Assembly (NCBI RefSeq): GCF_000143685.1
Contig: NC_014328.1
Span: 3,596,001-3,660,000, forward strand
Direction of reading: 5' to 3'
Origin: Clostridium ljungdahlii DSM 13528
GTDB taxonomy: Bacteria > Bacillota > Clostridia > Clostridiales > Clostridiaceae
DNA: 64,000 nt
Both the position numbers and the translations under genes were made by a program. Shown here piece by piece: positions 51,741-60,439 of the stretch. The notes below the pieces were generated by a model that saw nothing but the letters and a program-made list of their open reading frames with translations, was not told the origin of the DNA and made no database searches. The stretch's first letter is position 1; the number at the start of each line of letters is the position of its first letter.

Positions 51741-52217
51741 ATGCTTTTTTTCTTATATTTATCAGGAATTTTAGCCATGCTACTTGGTGTAACCTTATTC
51801 CAAAGACAAAGTAAAAAAATAAAAAATAAAAATTATAGTGATGAACTTATATTACACTACTTTGCAAAAAAAGCGACTGAAAATATAATGATAATGTGCT
51901 TAGTGGTAATAATCGTATCACTTCTACTTCCTCTTTTAATATGGACATTATCACCTAAAGAGGTAGGGGGCGTAGATAAAATTATAGAAACTGACAATTT
52001 ATCTCCTATTTTTCCTTATAATAAAAATCAATATATAAAAGAAGTAACCGATAAAGATGTTAAATCATATATTGTAAATGTGGGGGAACCATTTAAGTAA
52101 GATCTCCAAAGTTTCGACAGCAAATCTGCAGAAATAATAACTACTAATAAAGAAAATGCCAAGTGTGAAAAAGTAGCTGAATACACTATAATAAAACTAT
52201 TTGTATCTGACAAATAG
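51741..52217 (+). pseudogene. Membrane protein gene interrupted by an in-frame stop
   Basis: The first part, 51741-52100 (AGGAG 9 bases before the ATG), encodes 119 aa with two transmembrane helices (~2-20 and ~50-72) and an external tail. A TAA at 52098 ends it, but the same frame continues open for 38 codons (DLQSFDSKSAEIITTNKENA ... KVAEYTIIKLFVSDK) to TAG at 52215. The downstream part has similar composition, so the ancestral protein was probably 158 aa and a nonsense change shortened it. I recognise no family. An LRAT-domain gene follows 34 bases later and may be in the same operon. Confidence 0.6.
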
Positions 52218-52251
52218 AACTAATTTAGAAACAGTATAAGGGATGGTTTAA

Positions 52252-53064
52252 ATGAGAAATCATTTTTTTTTAAAATTAATATCTATATTTATAATAATTG
52301 CAGTTAGTTTTTTAGGCTATAAAATTTATACTTTAAATAATAGAACTACAACTATTTATAAATATAGCGAAATTCAAATACCTTTAAAAGATAAAATTAT
52401 ATGGGATGATACTTCTATAAAAAATATTTCTGTAAAAAGTAAAGACAATGAAACTATGGATACCTATGTTTTTCCATCTGTGGATGGCAAAACTCTCTTT
52501 ATAAATCCACCTATAGATGGTTTTTACGATGATGATAAAATTTGCGTTACCTTATCTCCTAACTTACATTTTAAAAATTATAAAATGACGGAAGAAAAGA
52601 AGTTATATTTTCAGGTGAAGAGTGGAAATGATATTACCCTGTCCAAGGTACATAAAGAGCCTCAATATGGAGATATAATAGGCACTGAAGATACCTTTAT
52701 GGGCTATCAATATACACATTATGGAATATATGTAGGTAATAATAAAGTTATTCATTACTGTAGTACTACGGGTAATTCTAAAGATGCCAAGATAAAGGAA
52801 ACAGACATGTCCCCTTATTTTAGAAAAGGACATTATTTTATTTTAAACATAAAAGGTGGTTCACAATTTGATTCAAAAGAAACCGTTAAAAGAGCAGATA
52901 TGCGAGAAGGTGAAAGAAGTTACAATTTATTACAAAATAACTGTGAACATTTTGTAATTTGGGCTAAAACAGGTTATTCAAGATCCTACCAGATAGACAG
53001 CCTGTCCCAAGAAAAATTAGCCCAACTAAAAATATTCACAGCCATGGGTATAAACTTACAGTAA
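52252..53064 (+). CDS. LRAT-domain protein with N-terminal membrane anchor
   Basis: 270 aa. A signal anchor (~6-26) is followed by a ~100-residue unassigned region and, from ~140, an LRAT (H-box/NC) domain of the NlpC/P60 thiol-hydrolase superfamily: GDIIGT, His156 in THYGIYVG and the catalytic Cys231 in NNCEHFVIWAKTG. The family includes acyltransferases and phospholipases. Orientation puts the enzyme outside the membrane, so an envelope lipid or peptide substrate is likely; this is inference. It overlaps nothing but ends right at the convergent moaA stop (52252-53064 versus 53065). Confidence 0.85.
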   Translation: MRNHFFLKLISIFIIIAVSFLGYKIYTLNNRTTTIYKYSEIQIPLKDKIIWDDTSIKNISVKSKDNETMDTYVFPSVDGKTLFINPPIDGFYDDDKICVTLSPNLHFKNYKMTEEKKLYFQVKSGNDITLSKVHKEPQYGDIIGTEDTFMGYQYTHYGIYVGNNKVIHYCSTTGNSKDAKIKETDMSPYFRKGHYFILNIKGGSQFDSKETVKRADMREGERSYNLLQNNCEHFVIWAKTGYSRSYQIDSLSQEKLAQLKIFTAMGINLQ

Positions 53065-54033
53065 TCAACCACCTATTTGATACATCATCTTCTCACTTTC
53101 ACTTTTGTGTTTAGAACTCATATTGTGCTCCTCGGGTTTTCCTAGTATTCCTCGTTTTAATTCTTCTAAAAGGAGTTTTTCGTCATTTAAGCAGTGTTTT
53201 AAATTTATAACTTTGTCCGAGTGAAGACATGGTTTTAAATCTCCTATAGACGTAAGTCTTAGTCTATTGCAATCTTTACAAAATTTACAGCTCATTGGAC
53301 TTATAAAGCCTATGTTTCCCTTATATCCTCTCACCTTATATAGGGAAACAGTACTACTTTTAGAAGTAGGCTGGGAAATTACATCAAAATTATCCTGAAT
53401 TTCCTTTAAAACAACTTCTGAAGAAAGATTATCATTCTCGTATAATTTTTTTCCTTCTCCTATAGGCATAAGTTCAATAAATCTAATATCTACTGGTAAA
53501 TTCTTCGTAAACTCTACAAAATCCATAATTTCAGTATCATTAAAACCCTTTAATAAAACTGTATTTATTTTAACAGGAGTCAATCCTATACTTAAACATT
53601 TATCAATAGATTTTAATACTGCGTCCAAGTTTCCACACCTGGTTATAAATTTATACTTATCTGCTTTTAGGGTATCTAAACTTATGTTTACCCTTTTTAA
53701 TCCTGCTTCTTTTAATTTATCTGCCATATCACAGAGCAGTATGCCGTTGGTAGTAATTGCCACATCCGTAATTCCTTTTATGTTAGCAGTTTCCCTTATT
53801 AAATACTCTATATCCTTCATTATAAGAGGTTCTCCACCAGTATATCTTATTTTATTTATTCCAAGAGTTGCTGCTGCTTTAATAATTTTTAATATATCTT
53901 CAAATCTTAACAGATCACCATAAGGTCTTTTTACTATTCCTTCCTTTGGCATACAATAGATACATCTTAAATTGCACCTATCTGTAAGTGAAATCCTAAG
54001 ATAGTTTATACTTCTTCCATAGCTATCTTTCAT
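53065..54033 (-). CDS. moaA: GTP 3',8-cyclase (molybdenum cofactor biosynthesis)
   Basis: MoaA starts molybdopterin synthesis by rearranging GTP. The 322-aa radical SAM protein has the N-terminal cluster motif in TDRCNLRCIYCMPKEG, the C-terminal cluster CKFCKDCNRLRLTSIGDLKPCL and the GTP-binding region KINTVLLKGFND. It ends in the expected Gly-Gly tail (YQIGG). The stop codon abuts the convergent LRAT gene with no terminator between. No other moa genes are adjacent. It implies a molybdenum or tungsten enzyme elsewhere in the genome. Confidence 0.95.
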   Translation of the reverse strand: MKDSYGRSINYLRISLTDRCNLRCIYCMPKEGIVKRPYGDLLRFEDILKIIKAAATLGINKIRYTGGEPLIMKDIEYLIRETANIKGITDVAITTNGILLCDMADKLKEAGLKRVNISLDTLKADKYKFITRCGNLDAVLKSIDKCLSIGLTPVKINTVLLKGFNDTEIMDFVEFTKNLPVDIRFIELMPIGEGKKLYENDNLSSEVVLKEIQDNFDVISQPTSKSSTVSLYKVRGYKGNIGFISPMSCKFCKDCNRLRLTSIGDLKPCLHSDKVINLKHCLNDEKLLLEELKRGILGKPEEHNMSSKHKSESEKMMYQIGG

Positions 54034-54277
54034 ACAATCAATCCCCCTAAGTCACTATAATTAATTTTTATATCTATTACGCTGTACTGCATAACTCAAT
54101 TATACATGAAATTGTTTACAATTGTTAGTTCTATACTCAATAAAATTTCTCTATACCTTCCTTATAAGCTTTATATAGCCGGAAATTAATGAAAATTTAA
54201 ACTTTAATTAACTTCCAGCTTTATTTGTATATAAACTAATTAGTGAACAACTTCATTAAAGCCAAGTGAACGTACTC

Positions 54278-54754
54278 TTACTGAATTTTATACATACCTT
54301 TGCTTTCCATATATTTATAAATGGATTCCCCATGCTGCTGTTCTTCTTTTTGTATATGGTTTAATACATTTCGGACATTCGTATCTCTAAATTCAAATAT
54401 GGCTACATTATAAACTCCTGAAATATATTTTTCTGCCATAAGCATATCCTTACACATATCCTCGTCACGTACTTCACACATACCTACAGGTGACATAGAC
54501 GGGCTAGCTATACCTGATGTATTCATTTTGCTTGTACCTTGATTACTGTTTAAATTAGGTACCTCACCGCCCAAAATACAGTTAATAGAATTTAAATGCT
54601 CTTGCTCAACTGATGCATTATTTATAAATAGCTGTTTCAACTGTGAATCATTTGTTTGATTAGCATAGTTTGTATATTTTTGTATACACATGGATTCATG
54701 ACTTTTTTCATCTTCTAAAAGCATTCTTTCTTTATTGCTTAAAGTTATTGCCAT
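54278..54754 (-). CDS. CotF-type spore coat protein
   Basis: 158-aa four-helix, ferritin-like coat protein: LSNKERMLLEDEKSHESMCIQKYTNYANQTNDSQLKQLF then NASVEQEHLNSI, a flexible Asn/Ser/Met-rich linker, and DEDMCKDMLMAEKYISGVYNVAIFEFRD with EEQQHGESIYKYMESKGMY. The ATG at 54754 has GGAGG 7 bases before; an upstream in-frame ATG would add 20 residues unlike the family. It is transcribed divergently from the cotJ operon, which fits joint expression late in sporulation. Confidence 0.85.
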   Translation of the reverse strand: MAITLSNKERMLLEDEKSHESMCIQKYTNYANQTNDSQLKQLFINNASVEQEHLNSINCILGGEVPNLNSNQGTSKMNTSGIASPSMSPVGMCEVRDEDMCKDMLMAEKYISGVYNVAIFEFRDTNVRNVLNHIQKEEQQHGESIYKYMESKGMYKIQ

Positions 54755-55152
54755 AAAAACACCTCCAAAATTATTTTGTATAATTAGAAGTGAATTTATA
54801 CAAAAATGCTTCAAACAAAAAAATATAATTTCATTTGAAGCAAAAAAAATATTTCAACCGTCTAAATAAATAGGAAGGTTTATGCAAACTCCTATAAAAT
54901 ACAAAAATATATAATTGGAGGGTACACAAATTATATAGTAAAAATACTACAGAAGCTTACACAAACTTGTTTACCAAATACGTGATTATTCAATTCCAGT
55001 CACTATATTTTAATACTATTAACAAGATGATTATACCATTAAACATCAGCATTTAAAACCTTTATTATAAATTTTACAAAGCAATTTATATTAACACAAT
55101 TTATAAGTATTGAATATATTATCATTGTAAAGAGACTTAAGAGGTGAAAATA
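54755..55152. other. Divergent control region of the spore coat genes
   Basis: Nearly 400 bases without a gene. It must hold the promoters of the CotF-type gene and the cotJ operon, presumably read by sporulation sigma factors (sigma E in Bacillus for cotJ). I could not place a convincing sigma E consensus by eye. No strong hairpin is seen. Confidence 0.4.
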
Positions 55153-55350
55153 GTGTATTCAAAATTTGTTCCACATGTGAACTCAAGATCAATGCCATCT
55201 GCTGGCTTTCCTCATAATTCAGGTAAAAAATTAGCAAGGGCTTACGTTCCTATGCAGCCTTATATTGGACTGCTTCCTTTAAATATGGCATTAAAAAAAG
55301 GTACCATATTTCCAAATTTAGTTATGCCTTTCCCTGAAAACGAAGATTAA
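55153..55350 (+). CDS. cotJA: Spore coat associated protein CotJA
   Basis: 65-aa Pro-rich protein (FVPHVNSRSMPSAGFPHN, ARAYVPMQPYIGLLPLNMALKKGTIFPNLVMPF), matching CotJA. I start at the GTG at 55153, with GAGGTG 6 bases upstream; an earlier GTG at 55144 belongs to that ribosome site. First gene of cotJABC, part of the inner coat. Confidence 0.9.
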   Translation: MYSKFVPHVNSRSMPSAGFPHNSGKKLARAYVPMQPYIGLLPLNMALKKGTIFPNLVMPFPENED

Positions 55351-55400
55351 ATAGTAGTCATTTAACTAGTTGTAAACCTATTATACGAGGAGGTACTAAT

Positions 55401-55655
55401 ATGAATGATCGTAAAAAACTACTAGATGAAATTCGCCAGCTTGAATTTGCCACAGTAGATTTAAATTTGTATCTAGATAATTTTCCTGATAACAAGAAAG
55501 CTCTGTCTGATTACAATATGTTCACAAATCAACTCATCCGTTTAAAAAGAAACTATGAAGACAGATTTGGTATTTTAACTAACTTTGGATATTCCGAGAG
55601 CCAGTTTCCATGGACTTGGATAAACGAACCCTGGCCTTGGGAATGTGGAGAATAG
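55401..55655 (+). CDS. cotJB: Spore coat protein CotJB
   Basis: 84 aa with the CotJB pattern: LLDEIRQLEFATVDLNLYLDNFPDN, then YNMFTNQLIRLKRNYEDRFG and the Trp-rich end FPWTWINEPWPWECGE. AGGAGG 8 bases before the ATG. Middle gene of cotJABC; needed with CotJA for coat assembly of CotJC. Confidence 0.93.
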   Translation: MNDRKKLLDEIRQLEFATVDLNLYLDNFPDNKKALSDYNMFTNQLIRLKRNYEDRFGILTNFGYSESQFPWTWINEPWPWECGE

Positions 55656-55667
55656 GAGGATTGGCAT

Positions 55668-56240
55668 ATGTGGATTTATGAAAAAAAATTAGAGTATCCT
55701 GTAAAAATTAAAACAAAGGATATTCAAATGGCTAAATATCTTACTGCTCAATACGGAGGTCCAGATGGAGAATTAAGTGCTGCTATCAGATATTTAAATC
55801 AACGTTATACTATGCCCAGCGGTAGAACTAAAGGATTACTTACTGATATAGGAACTGAAGAGTTAGCACATGTTGAAATTATAGCTACCATGATATATCA
55901 ACTGCTAAAAGATGATACCATAGATGAACTTAAAGAAGCAGGATTAGCCTCCCACTATACCCAACATGGAAGGGCTACTTTTCCTCAAGATGCTAATGGC
56001 GTTCCATGGACATCTGCTTACATCCAAGCTACAGCAGATCCTATAACAGATTTACATGAAGATATGGCAGCTGAGCAAAAAGCTAGAACAACTTATGAAC
56101 ATCTTATAACTCTAACAGATGATCCAGATGTAATAGATGTGCTTAAATTTTTATGGGCAAGAGAAATTGTTCACTTTCAACGCTTTGGTGAAGCCCTTGT
56201 ACATGTACAAGATAATATGGATGCTAAAAAGTGTTTCTAA
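55668..56240 (+). CDS. cotJC: Spore coat protein CotJC, manganese-catalase family
   Basis: 190-aa ferritin-like dimanganese protein. Metal-ligand helices are visible: DGELSAAIRYLNQRY, GTEELAHVEIIATMI, DLHEDMAAEQKARTTYEHLI and WAREIVHFQRFGEAL. It likely protects spores from peroxide. The last bases, including the stop codon (TTTCTAA), coincide with the left end of a family B repeat, so the final residues (KKCF) may have come from the repeat's insertion. Confidence 0.94.
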   Translation: MWIYEKKLEYPVKIKTKDIQMAKYLTAQYGGPDGELSAAIRYLNQRYTMPSGRTKGLLTDIGTEELAHVEIIATMIYQLLKDDTIDELKEAGLASHYTQHGRATFPQDANGVPWTSAYIQATADPITDLHEDMAAEQKARTTYEHLITLTDDPDVIDVLKFLWAREIVHFQRFGEALVHVQDNMDAKKCF

Positions 56241-56497
56241 ATTGAAAGTTAGCTTATGCCAAATCATATAATAACAAATTTTAATATCTTAAGCGTAAAT
56301 TAAGAGTGGATAGTTGAAAGTGGATAGTAAACTTAAAGCCTATTGAAGCTTTGCTTAAATAGCGCTATATTTAAACTTTCCGTAGTATTATCGAAGAAAG
56401 TCATCCCTAACTATCAACTTTCCACTCTCAATTTTTAAATGTATTTTATGTACAAACTTAAATTTTAAGCAGAATCACTTCAAAGGTCTTCTAATTC
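56233..56497. repeat. Family B palindromic repeat with nested inverted repeat
   Basis: Ends GTTTCTAAATTGAAAGTTAGC and GGTCTTCTAATTC are loosely inverted, as in the 26597 copy, which also shares the next segment (AAATCAT.TAATAACAAATTTTAA). Inside is a second inverted repeat, TTAAGAGTGGATAGTTGAAA against TTTCCACTCTCAA with TATCAAC, resembling the arms of family C. It begins inside the end of cotJC and fills the space to the convergent dehydrogenase gene. Confidence 0.6.
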
Positions 56498-56508
56498 AAA
56501 AACACATA

Positions 56509-57483
56509 TTACCTACTTACAACATTTACAGGAGATCCTTCCAAAAATCTTTCTAGATTCTCTGCTGCAATTTCCATAAGTCTCTGTCTTGATTCTTTAG
56601 GTGCCCAAGAAATATGTGGGGTAATTATACAATTTTTTGCCTTCATCAGGGGATTGCTTTCCTCTATAGGCTCTGTAGATACTACATCTAAAGCGGCTCC
56701 AGAAATTTTCCCACTATTTAACGCCTCTGCTAAATCTTTCTCTACAATTAAAGGTCCTCTAGCATTATTTATTATAATTACTCCATCTTTCATTTTACTT
56801 ATGGAGTCTTTATTAATGATACCTCTATTACTATCAAATAGTGGACAGTGTAAGAAAATAACATCTGATTCTTGAAATAATTCATTTAATTTTACGTATT
56901 TCATACTATTACTTTCTAAGTTTTTATTCTCATGTTTATCATAAGCAAGTACTTTCATGCCAAATGCCTGTAGTATTTTTCCTGTTGATTGTCCAATTCT
57001 ACCATAACCTATAATTCCTGCAGTTTTATTAGCTAACTCAATAAGGGGATATTTCCAAAAACACCAATCTCCATTGCTTGCCCATTCTCCGTTTTTTACT
57101 GCCTCACTATGAGCCCATACATGGTGACACAGTTCAAGAAGCAGTGCTACTGCCATTTGGCTTACGGAACTTGTCCCATATGTCGGAATATTTGTTACAG
57201 TAATTCCTAATTCCTTAGCTGCATTTACATCCACCATATTGTACCCTGTAGCTAATATTCCAATATATCGTAATTTAGGTGACTTTTCCAATATACCTCT
57301 AGATAATGTTATATCATTGGTAAAAACAATTTCTGCATCTTTTATTCTCTCCAATATTAAATCATTATTACCGTTATCATGGGAAGTACGATCATAGACA
57401 TTCAAATCTCCAAGCTTTTCAAGGGGTTCCCAGCTTATATCTCCGGGATTTAACGTATATCCATCCAATACAACAATTTTCAT
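56509..57483 (-). CDS. D-2-hydroxyacid dehydrogenase (hydroxypyruvate/glycerate type)
   Basis: 324-aa NAD-dependent dehydrogenase with the Rossmann motif GYGRIGQSTGKILQAFGMKVLAYD and the catalytic Arg (NNARGPLI), Glu (STEPIEESNPL) and His (TPHISWAP). Close to hydroxypyruvate reductase HprA. I start at the ATG at 57483, 5 bases after AGGAGAG; the ATG five codons earlier overlaps that site. It is the last reverse-strand gene after the DUF3100 transporter and M20 amidohydrolase, but 305 bases with a repeat separate them, so cotranscription is doubtful. Confidence 0.9.
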   Translation of the reverse strand: MKIVVLDGYTLNPGDISWEPLEKLGDLNVYDRTSHDNGNNDLILERIKDAEIVFTNDITLSRGILEKSPKLRYIGILATGYNMVDVNAAKELGITVTNIPTYGTSSVSQMAVALLLELCHHVWAHSEAVKNGEWASNGDWCFWKYPLIELANKTAGIIGYGRIGQSTGKILQAFGMKVLAYDKHENKNLESNSMKYVKLNELFQESDVIFLHCPLFDSNRGIINKDSISKMKDGVIIINNARGPLIVEKDLAEALNSGKISGAALDVVSTEPIEESNPLMKAKNCIITPHISWAPKESRQRLMEIAAENLERFLEGSPVNVVSR

Positions 57484-57504
57484 GCTAACTCTCCTCATAA
57501 TTAT

Positions 57505-57765
57505 AAATTTTCTAAGTATAAAATAATTTTATACACATCAATATAGGATTATGTATAAATTAAAATACCTATAAACTCAACTTTCGCACATATAAAATTT
57601 TGACTTAATATAAAAAGCTTGCGAAGCAAAGCTTCGCAAGTTAAGAATTAATAATGAAAAATTGCTTCGCAAAGTTTTTAAACTGCGAGAGTTGAATTTT
57701 CTAAGTAAAAAGTAACTTTATACACCTTGATATATGGTGTAGATTAAAATACTTATAAAATAATT
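57505..57765. repeat. Diverged ~70-bp direct repeat flanking a family C element
   Basis: AATTTTCTAAGTATAAAATAATTTTATACAC... (from 57505) recurs at 57694 as AATTTTCTAAGTAAAAAGTAACTTTATACAC..., both continuing to TTAAAATAC.TATAAA. Between them lies the family C element 57577-57695. The two ~70-base copies have diverged by about a fifth. Confidence 0.55.
57577..57695. repeat. Family C miniature element with terminal inverted repeats
   Basis: A 119-base unit bounded by TCAACTTTCGCA (57577-57588) and TGCGAGAGTTGA (57684-57695), 12-bp inverted ends with one mismatch. It contains GCTTGCGAAGC-A-AAGCTTCGCAAG as an inner hairpin, then TTAAGAATTAATAATGAAAA as in the copy at 33950. The 18 bases AAATTTTGACTTAATATAAA near its left end occur inverted at the right end of that copy. 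Confidence 0.65.
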
Positions 57766-57788
57766 ATAAGTATTTTAACCACAAAAAT

Positions 57789-58241
57789 CTATATTTGGCC
57801 TGTAGCTTTTAAAACAATTTGTGCAATCATGGTAGCAAAAACAAAAGTACCTGTGTAAACAGTTAATGCTACAATAATTATCTTCCAACTTAAGGATTTA
57901 AAAAGTTTTAAATCCTTGCCTAGTGACAAACCGGCAAAAGCTAAAACTGGAGTAGTAAGAGCAATCATATCTATTTTTTCTAAATACTGTTTGTCCAAAA
58001 AAGCACCATAGGGATTAAGAGGGCTTGTAACCAAAACGGCTACTATAGATACCCAAAACACTGTAGGAATATTAGCAGGCACAATTTTTTTAATTATAAT
58101 ACCTAATAAAGTAATAGCTAATAATATAGCCATGCCAATAATTCCTATCTTTAAAGGAACTTTATTTTTTATAGTATTTCCTACTAAAGCAATTATTCCA
58201 ACCCAAAATAAAATAAATGCCTCCTGAATAAGTCTTTTCAT
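57789..58241 (-). CDS. Membrane protein, partner of the DUF3100 transporter
   Basis: 150 aa, about four or five transmembrane helices over the whole length (EAFILFWVGIIALVGNTI ... LDKQYLEKIDMIALTTPVLAFAGLSLGKDLKLFKSLSWK). Its ATG begins 1 base after the stop of the DUF3100 frame, so translation is coupled. The final third resembles the end of related two-part transporters. Together with the DUF3100 part it likely forms an organic-anion or peptide-fragment transporter; substrate unknown. Confidence 0.65.
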   Translation of the reverse strand: MKRLIQEAFILFWVGIIALVGNTIKNKVPLKIGIIGMAILLAITLLGIIIKKIVPANIPTVFWVSIVAVLVTSPLNPYGAFLDKQYLEKIDMIALTTPVLAFAGLSLGKDLKLFKSLSWKIIIVALTVYTGTFVFATMIAQIVLKATGQI

Positions 58242-58242
58242 G

Positions 58243-59044
58243 CTAGATTTCCCCTCTCTTTTTGCTATTTCTTCCGATTTTAGGTTCTAACCAACCATAT
58301 AATTTATTGGCAACTGGTAAAGAAACAAATAGCGTAAAATATATTCCCACTATGGTTGTTATTAAATTAGATGCTGCTGCAAAACTAGCTATTTCCTTAG
58401 CCTTTGCAGGGAAAACAGCAGTAATAGCTCCTGAAGCTGCAGCCATCATACTTCCAGATCCTACTCCTGATCCCATGGCTAGTGCCAATGGATTAAATAT
58501 TTTTACTGATCCAATATATCCAGCAAGAAGTCCTATATAAATTGCACCAAATAAAGTTCCACAGATATAAATTCCCATTACTCCACGTCCTTCTGGAGAA
58601 TCCATACCATACTTTTCTGCAATAATTGCAATATTAGGTTCACGATCAATAGAGAAAGTAGCTCCTACTGCTTCACGTTTAAGACCAAGTAAAAGAGCAA
58701 TTGGAAGTCCTAAAATTACTGTACCTAAAAAGTGGCCGAGTTCCTGGAAACAAAGTGCCCATCCTGATTTAACCAACATAACAATAGAAGGTCCTTGTAG
58801 CACCTATTTTGGCGACAAACAATATTACTACAATTCCCATAATATCATTTGACAGCTTCATTTCATCTTCCGACATAATTTTTAACTTAGGTAAACTTAT
58901 AATTATTCCAATAACTAATGCATAGAGCATTGGTAGAAACACAAGATATCCTGGCCCTAGTTTTATTTTCTTTTGACCTATTAGCTCTGTTACTACAACT
59001 AATATAAGAGCTAGGATAAAAATTTTAAAATATTTTTTTAACAT
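58243..59044 (-). pseudogene. DUF3100 transporter gene with a frameshift
   Basis: Two reading frames together make one DUF3100 membrane protein. The first (59044-58769) has a good start (GGGGG before the ATG) and runs through three helices to FVAKIGATRTF, then ends. The second (58803-58243) picks up with LQGPSIVMLVKSGWALCFQE, and carries on through AMGSGVGSGSMMAAASGAITAVFPAKAKEIASFAAASNLI. Joined near 58800 (GGTGCTACAAGGACC), where one base seems extra, they give ~265 aa. It is either a recent loss-of-function mutation or a sequencing error. No slippery heptamer or stem-loop suggests programmed shifting. Confidence 0.75.
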
Positions 59045-59086
59045 TATTTTGCCCCCTAATAATTTTTTAGCTAAAATGAATTTATG

Positions 59087-60403
59087 TTAATTATTAAACT
59101 CATCCATTACCTTTAGATATTCTTCTTTAGAAAACTTAGGCTTGAAATTTTTTACTATATCTTTACCTTTTTCTGCACCATTGACTAAAAGATCTATTAC
59201 TGTCATTGCAAATAACTTAGCTGGCAGAATACAAGCTGCTCTATAATCCTCTACATTAAATTCCTTTGAATGCAAATTTCCACTTACACCGCCTACATAA
59301 GGGTGTATGCTTGGTATTAGCTGAGATATATCTCCCATGTCCGTTGAAGCAAAAAAATGTCCTCCATCTAAAATGCTTTCTTCAGGAAGAAATTCCTTAC
59401 AATTATCTTTATATATATCATTTAATTTAGCACAGCACTCAAGAGGTAGATAACCTGGTATAGTTTTAATAACTGTTTTTGCACCTATTGCATCTCCCCC
59501 AGCTTTAAGAGCTCTATCAACTTTTTTGTTGGTTTTTACCATGGCATCTATAGTTCTTGCACGCACATAGCTTTCAATTCTTACATCATCAGGTACGCTG
59601 TTTACTACGTCTCCTCCTTTAGTAATAATAGGATGAAATCTTATGTAATCTTCATCTCTAAAAGTTTCCCTAAGAGCATTTACACCCATTAGTCCCAGCA
59701 TTGCTGCATTTAGCGCATTTACACCTTCATCTGGTGCTTCAGCAGCATGAGCTACTTTTCCTATATATTGTATTGTCTTTGCAACAAATCCATTGCTGGA
59801 TTTACCTATTGAAACAGTAGGTTTAGGACTATTTTTTAGAGAGTGCATCATCATAGCTATATCTACATCATCAAATTCACCTTCATATATGAGCTGCTGC
59901 TTTCCTCCAAAAAAATGAAGTTTGCCTTGCTTTCGAAGTTTTTCTCTATAGTCAAATTCAATGCATTCTTCTGAAGGTACTGCAAAAAAAGTCACATTTC
60001 CATCTAATTTGTTTGAAATTCCAGAAAGCTTTAATCCTACAGCAGCACCAATTAAAGCTCCTAGTTGAAGATGATGACCACAAGTATGAGCTGCTCCAGT
60101 TTCTGGATTTGAATTTTTATTTCCCCTACATATAACGGCATCTAACTCTCCAAGTACAGCTATATTTACACCTTCACACTGATCTTTTAATTTTGCCTTT
60201 ACTCCAGTTAAAGCAAGACCATCTCGATATTTTAAACCTATTTCGTCAAAAATGCCTTTTACCTTCTTTGACGTTTTCTGTTCCTTGAATCCTAATTCTG
60301 GTTCCTTTTCTACAGATTTTGAAAAGTTTATTATTTTTTCTGCATTTTTTTCAATTGTACTACATACCAACTCCTTTAATTTTTTAATCTCTTCTTCTTC
60401 CAT
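59087..60403 (-). CDS. M20-family amidohydrolase (peptidase M20D-like)
   Basis: 438-aa zinc-dependent amidohydrolase of the AbgB/M20D group. Metal ligands and catalytic residues are in GAAHTCGHHLQLGALIG, VPSEECIEFDY and STDMGDISQLIPSIHPYVG; the middle is the dimerisation (lid) domain GKVAHAAEAPDEGVNALNAAMLGL. It should cleave an acyl or aminobenzoyl-type amide from an amino acid. It heads a reverse operon with the DUF3100 transporter pair 42 bases downstream, implying uptake then cleavage of the substrate. A family A repeat lies just upstream. Confidence 0.9.
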   Translation of the reverse strand: MEEEEIKKLKELVCSTIEKNAEKIINFSKSVEKEPELGFKEQKTSKKVKGIFDEIGLKYRDGLALTGVKAKLKDQCEGVNIAVLGELDAVICRGNKNSNPETGAAHTCGHHLQLGALIGAAVGLKLSGISNKLDGNVTFFAVPSEECIEFDYREKLRKQGKLHFFGGKQQLIYEGEFDDVDIAMMMHSLKNSPKPTVSIGKSSNGFVAKTIQYIGKVAHAAEAPDEGVNALNAAMLGLMGVNALRETFRDEDYIRFHPIITKGGDVVNSVPDDVRIESYVRARTIDAMVKTNKKVDRALKAGGDAIGAKTVIKTIPGYLPLECCAKLNDIYKDNCKEFLPEESILDGGHFFASTDMGDISQLIPSIHPYVGGVSGNLHSKEFNVEDYRAACILPAKLFAMTVIDLLVNGAEKGKDIVKNFKPKFSKEEYLKVMDEFNN

Positions 60404-60439
60404 TATGTAATGCCCCCCTAAATTTGATTTATCAAGTAA

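Noticed and set aside
58769..58803. Programmed frameshifting in the DUF3100 gene
   Set aside because: No slippery heptamer, internal Shine-Dalgarno-like signal or downstream stem-loop is seen at the junction; mutation or sequencing error is simpler.
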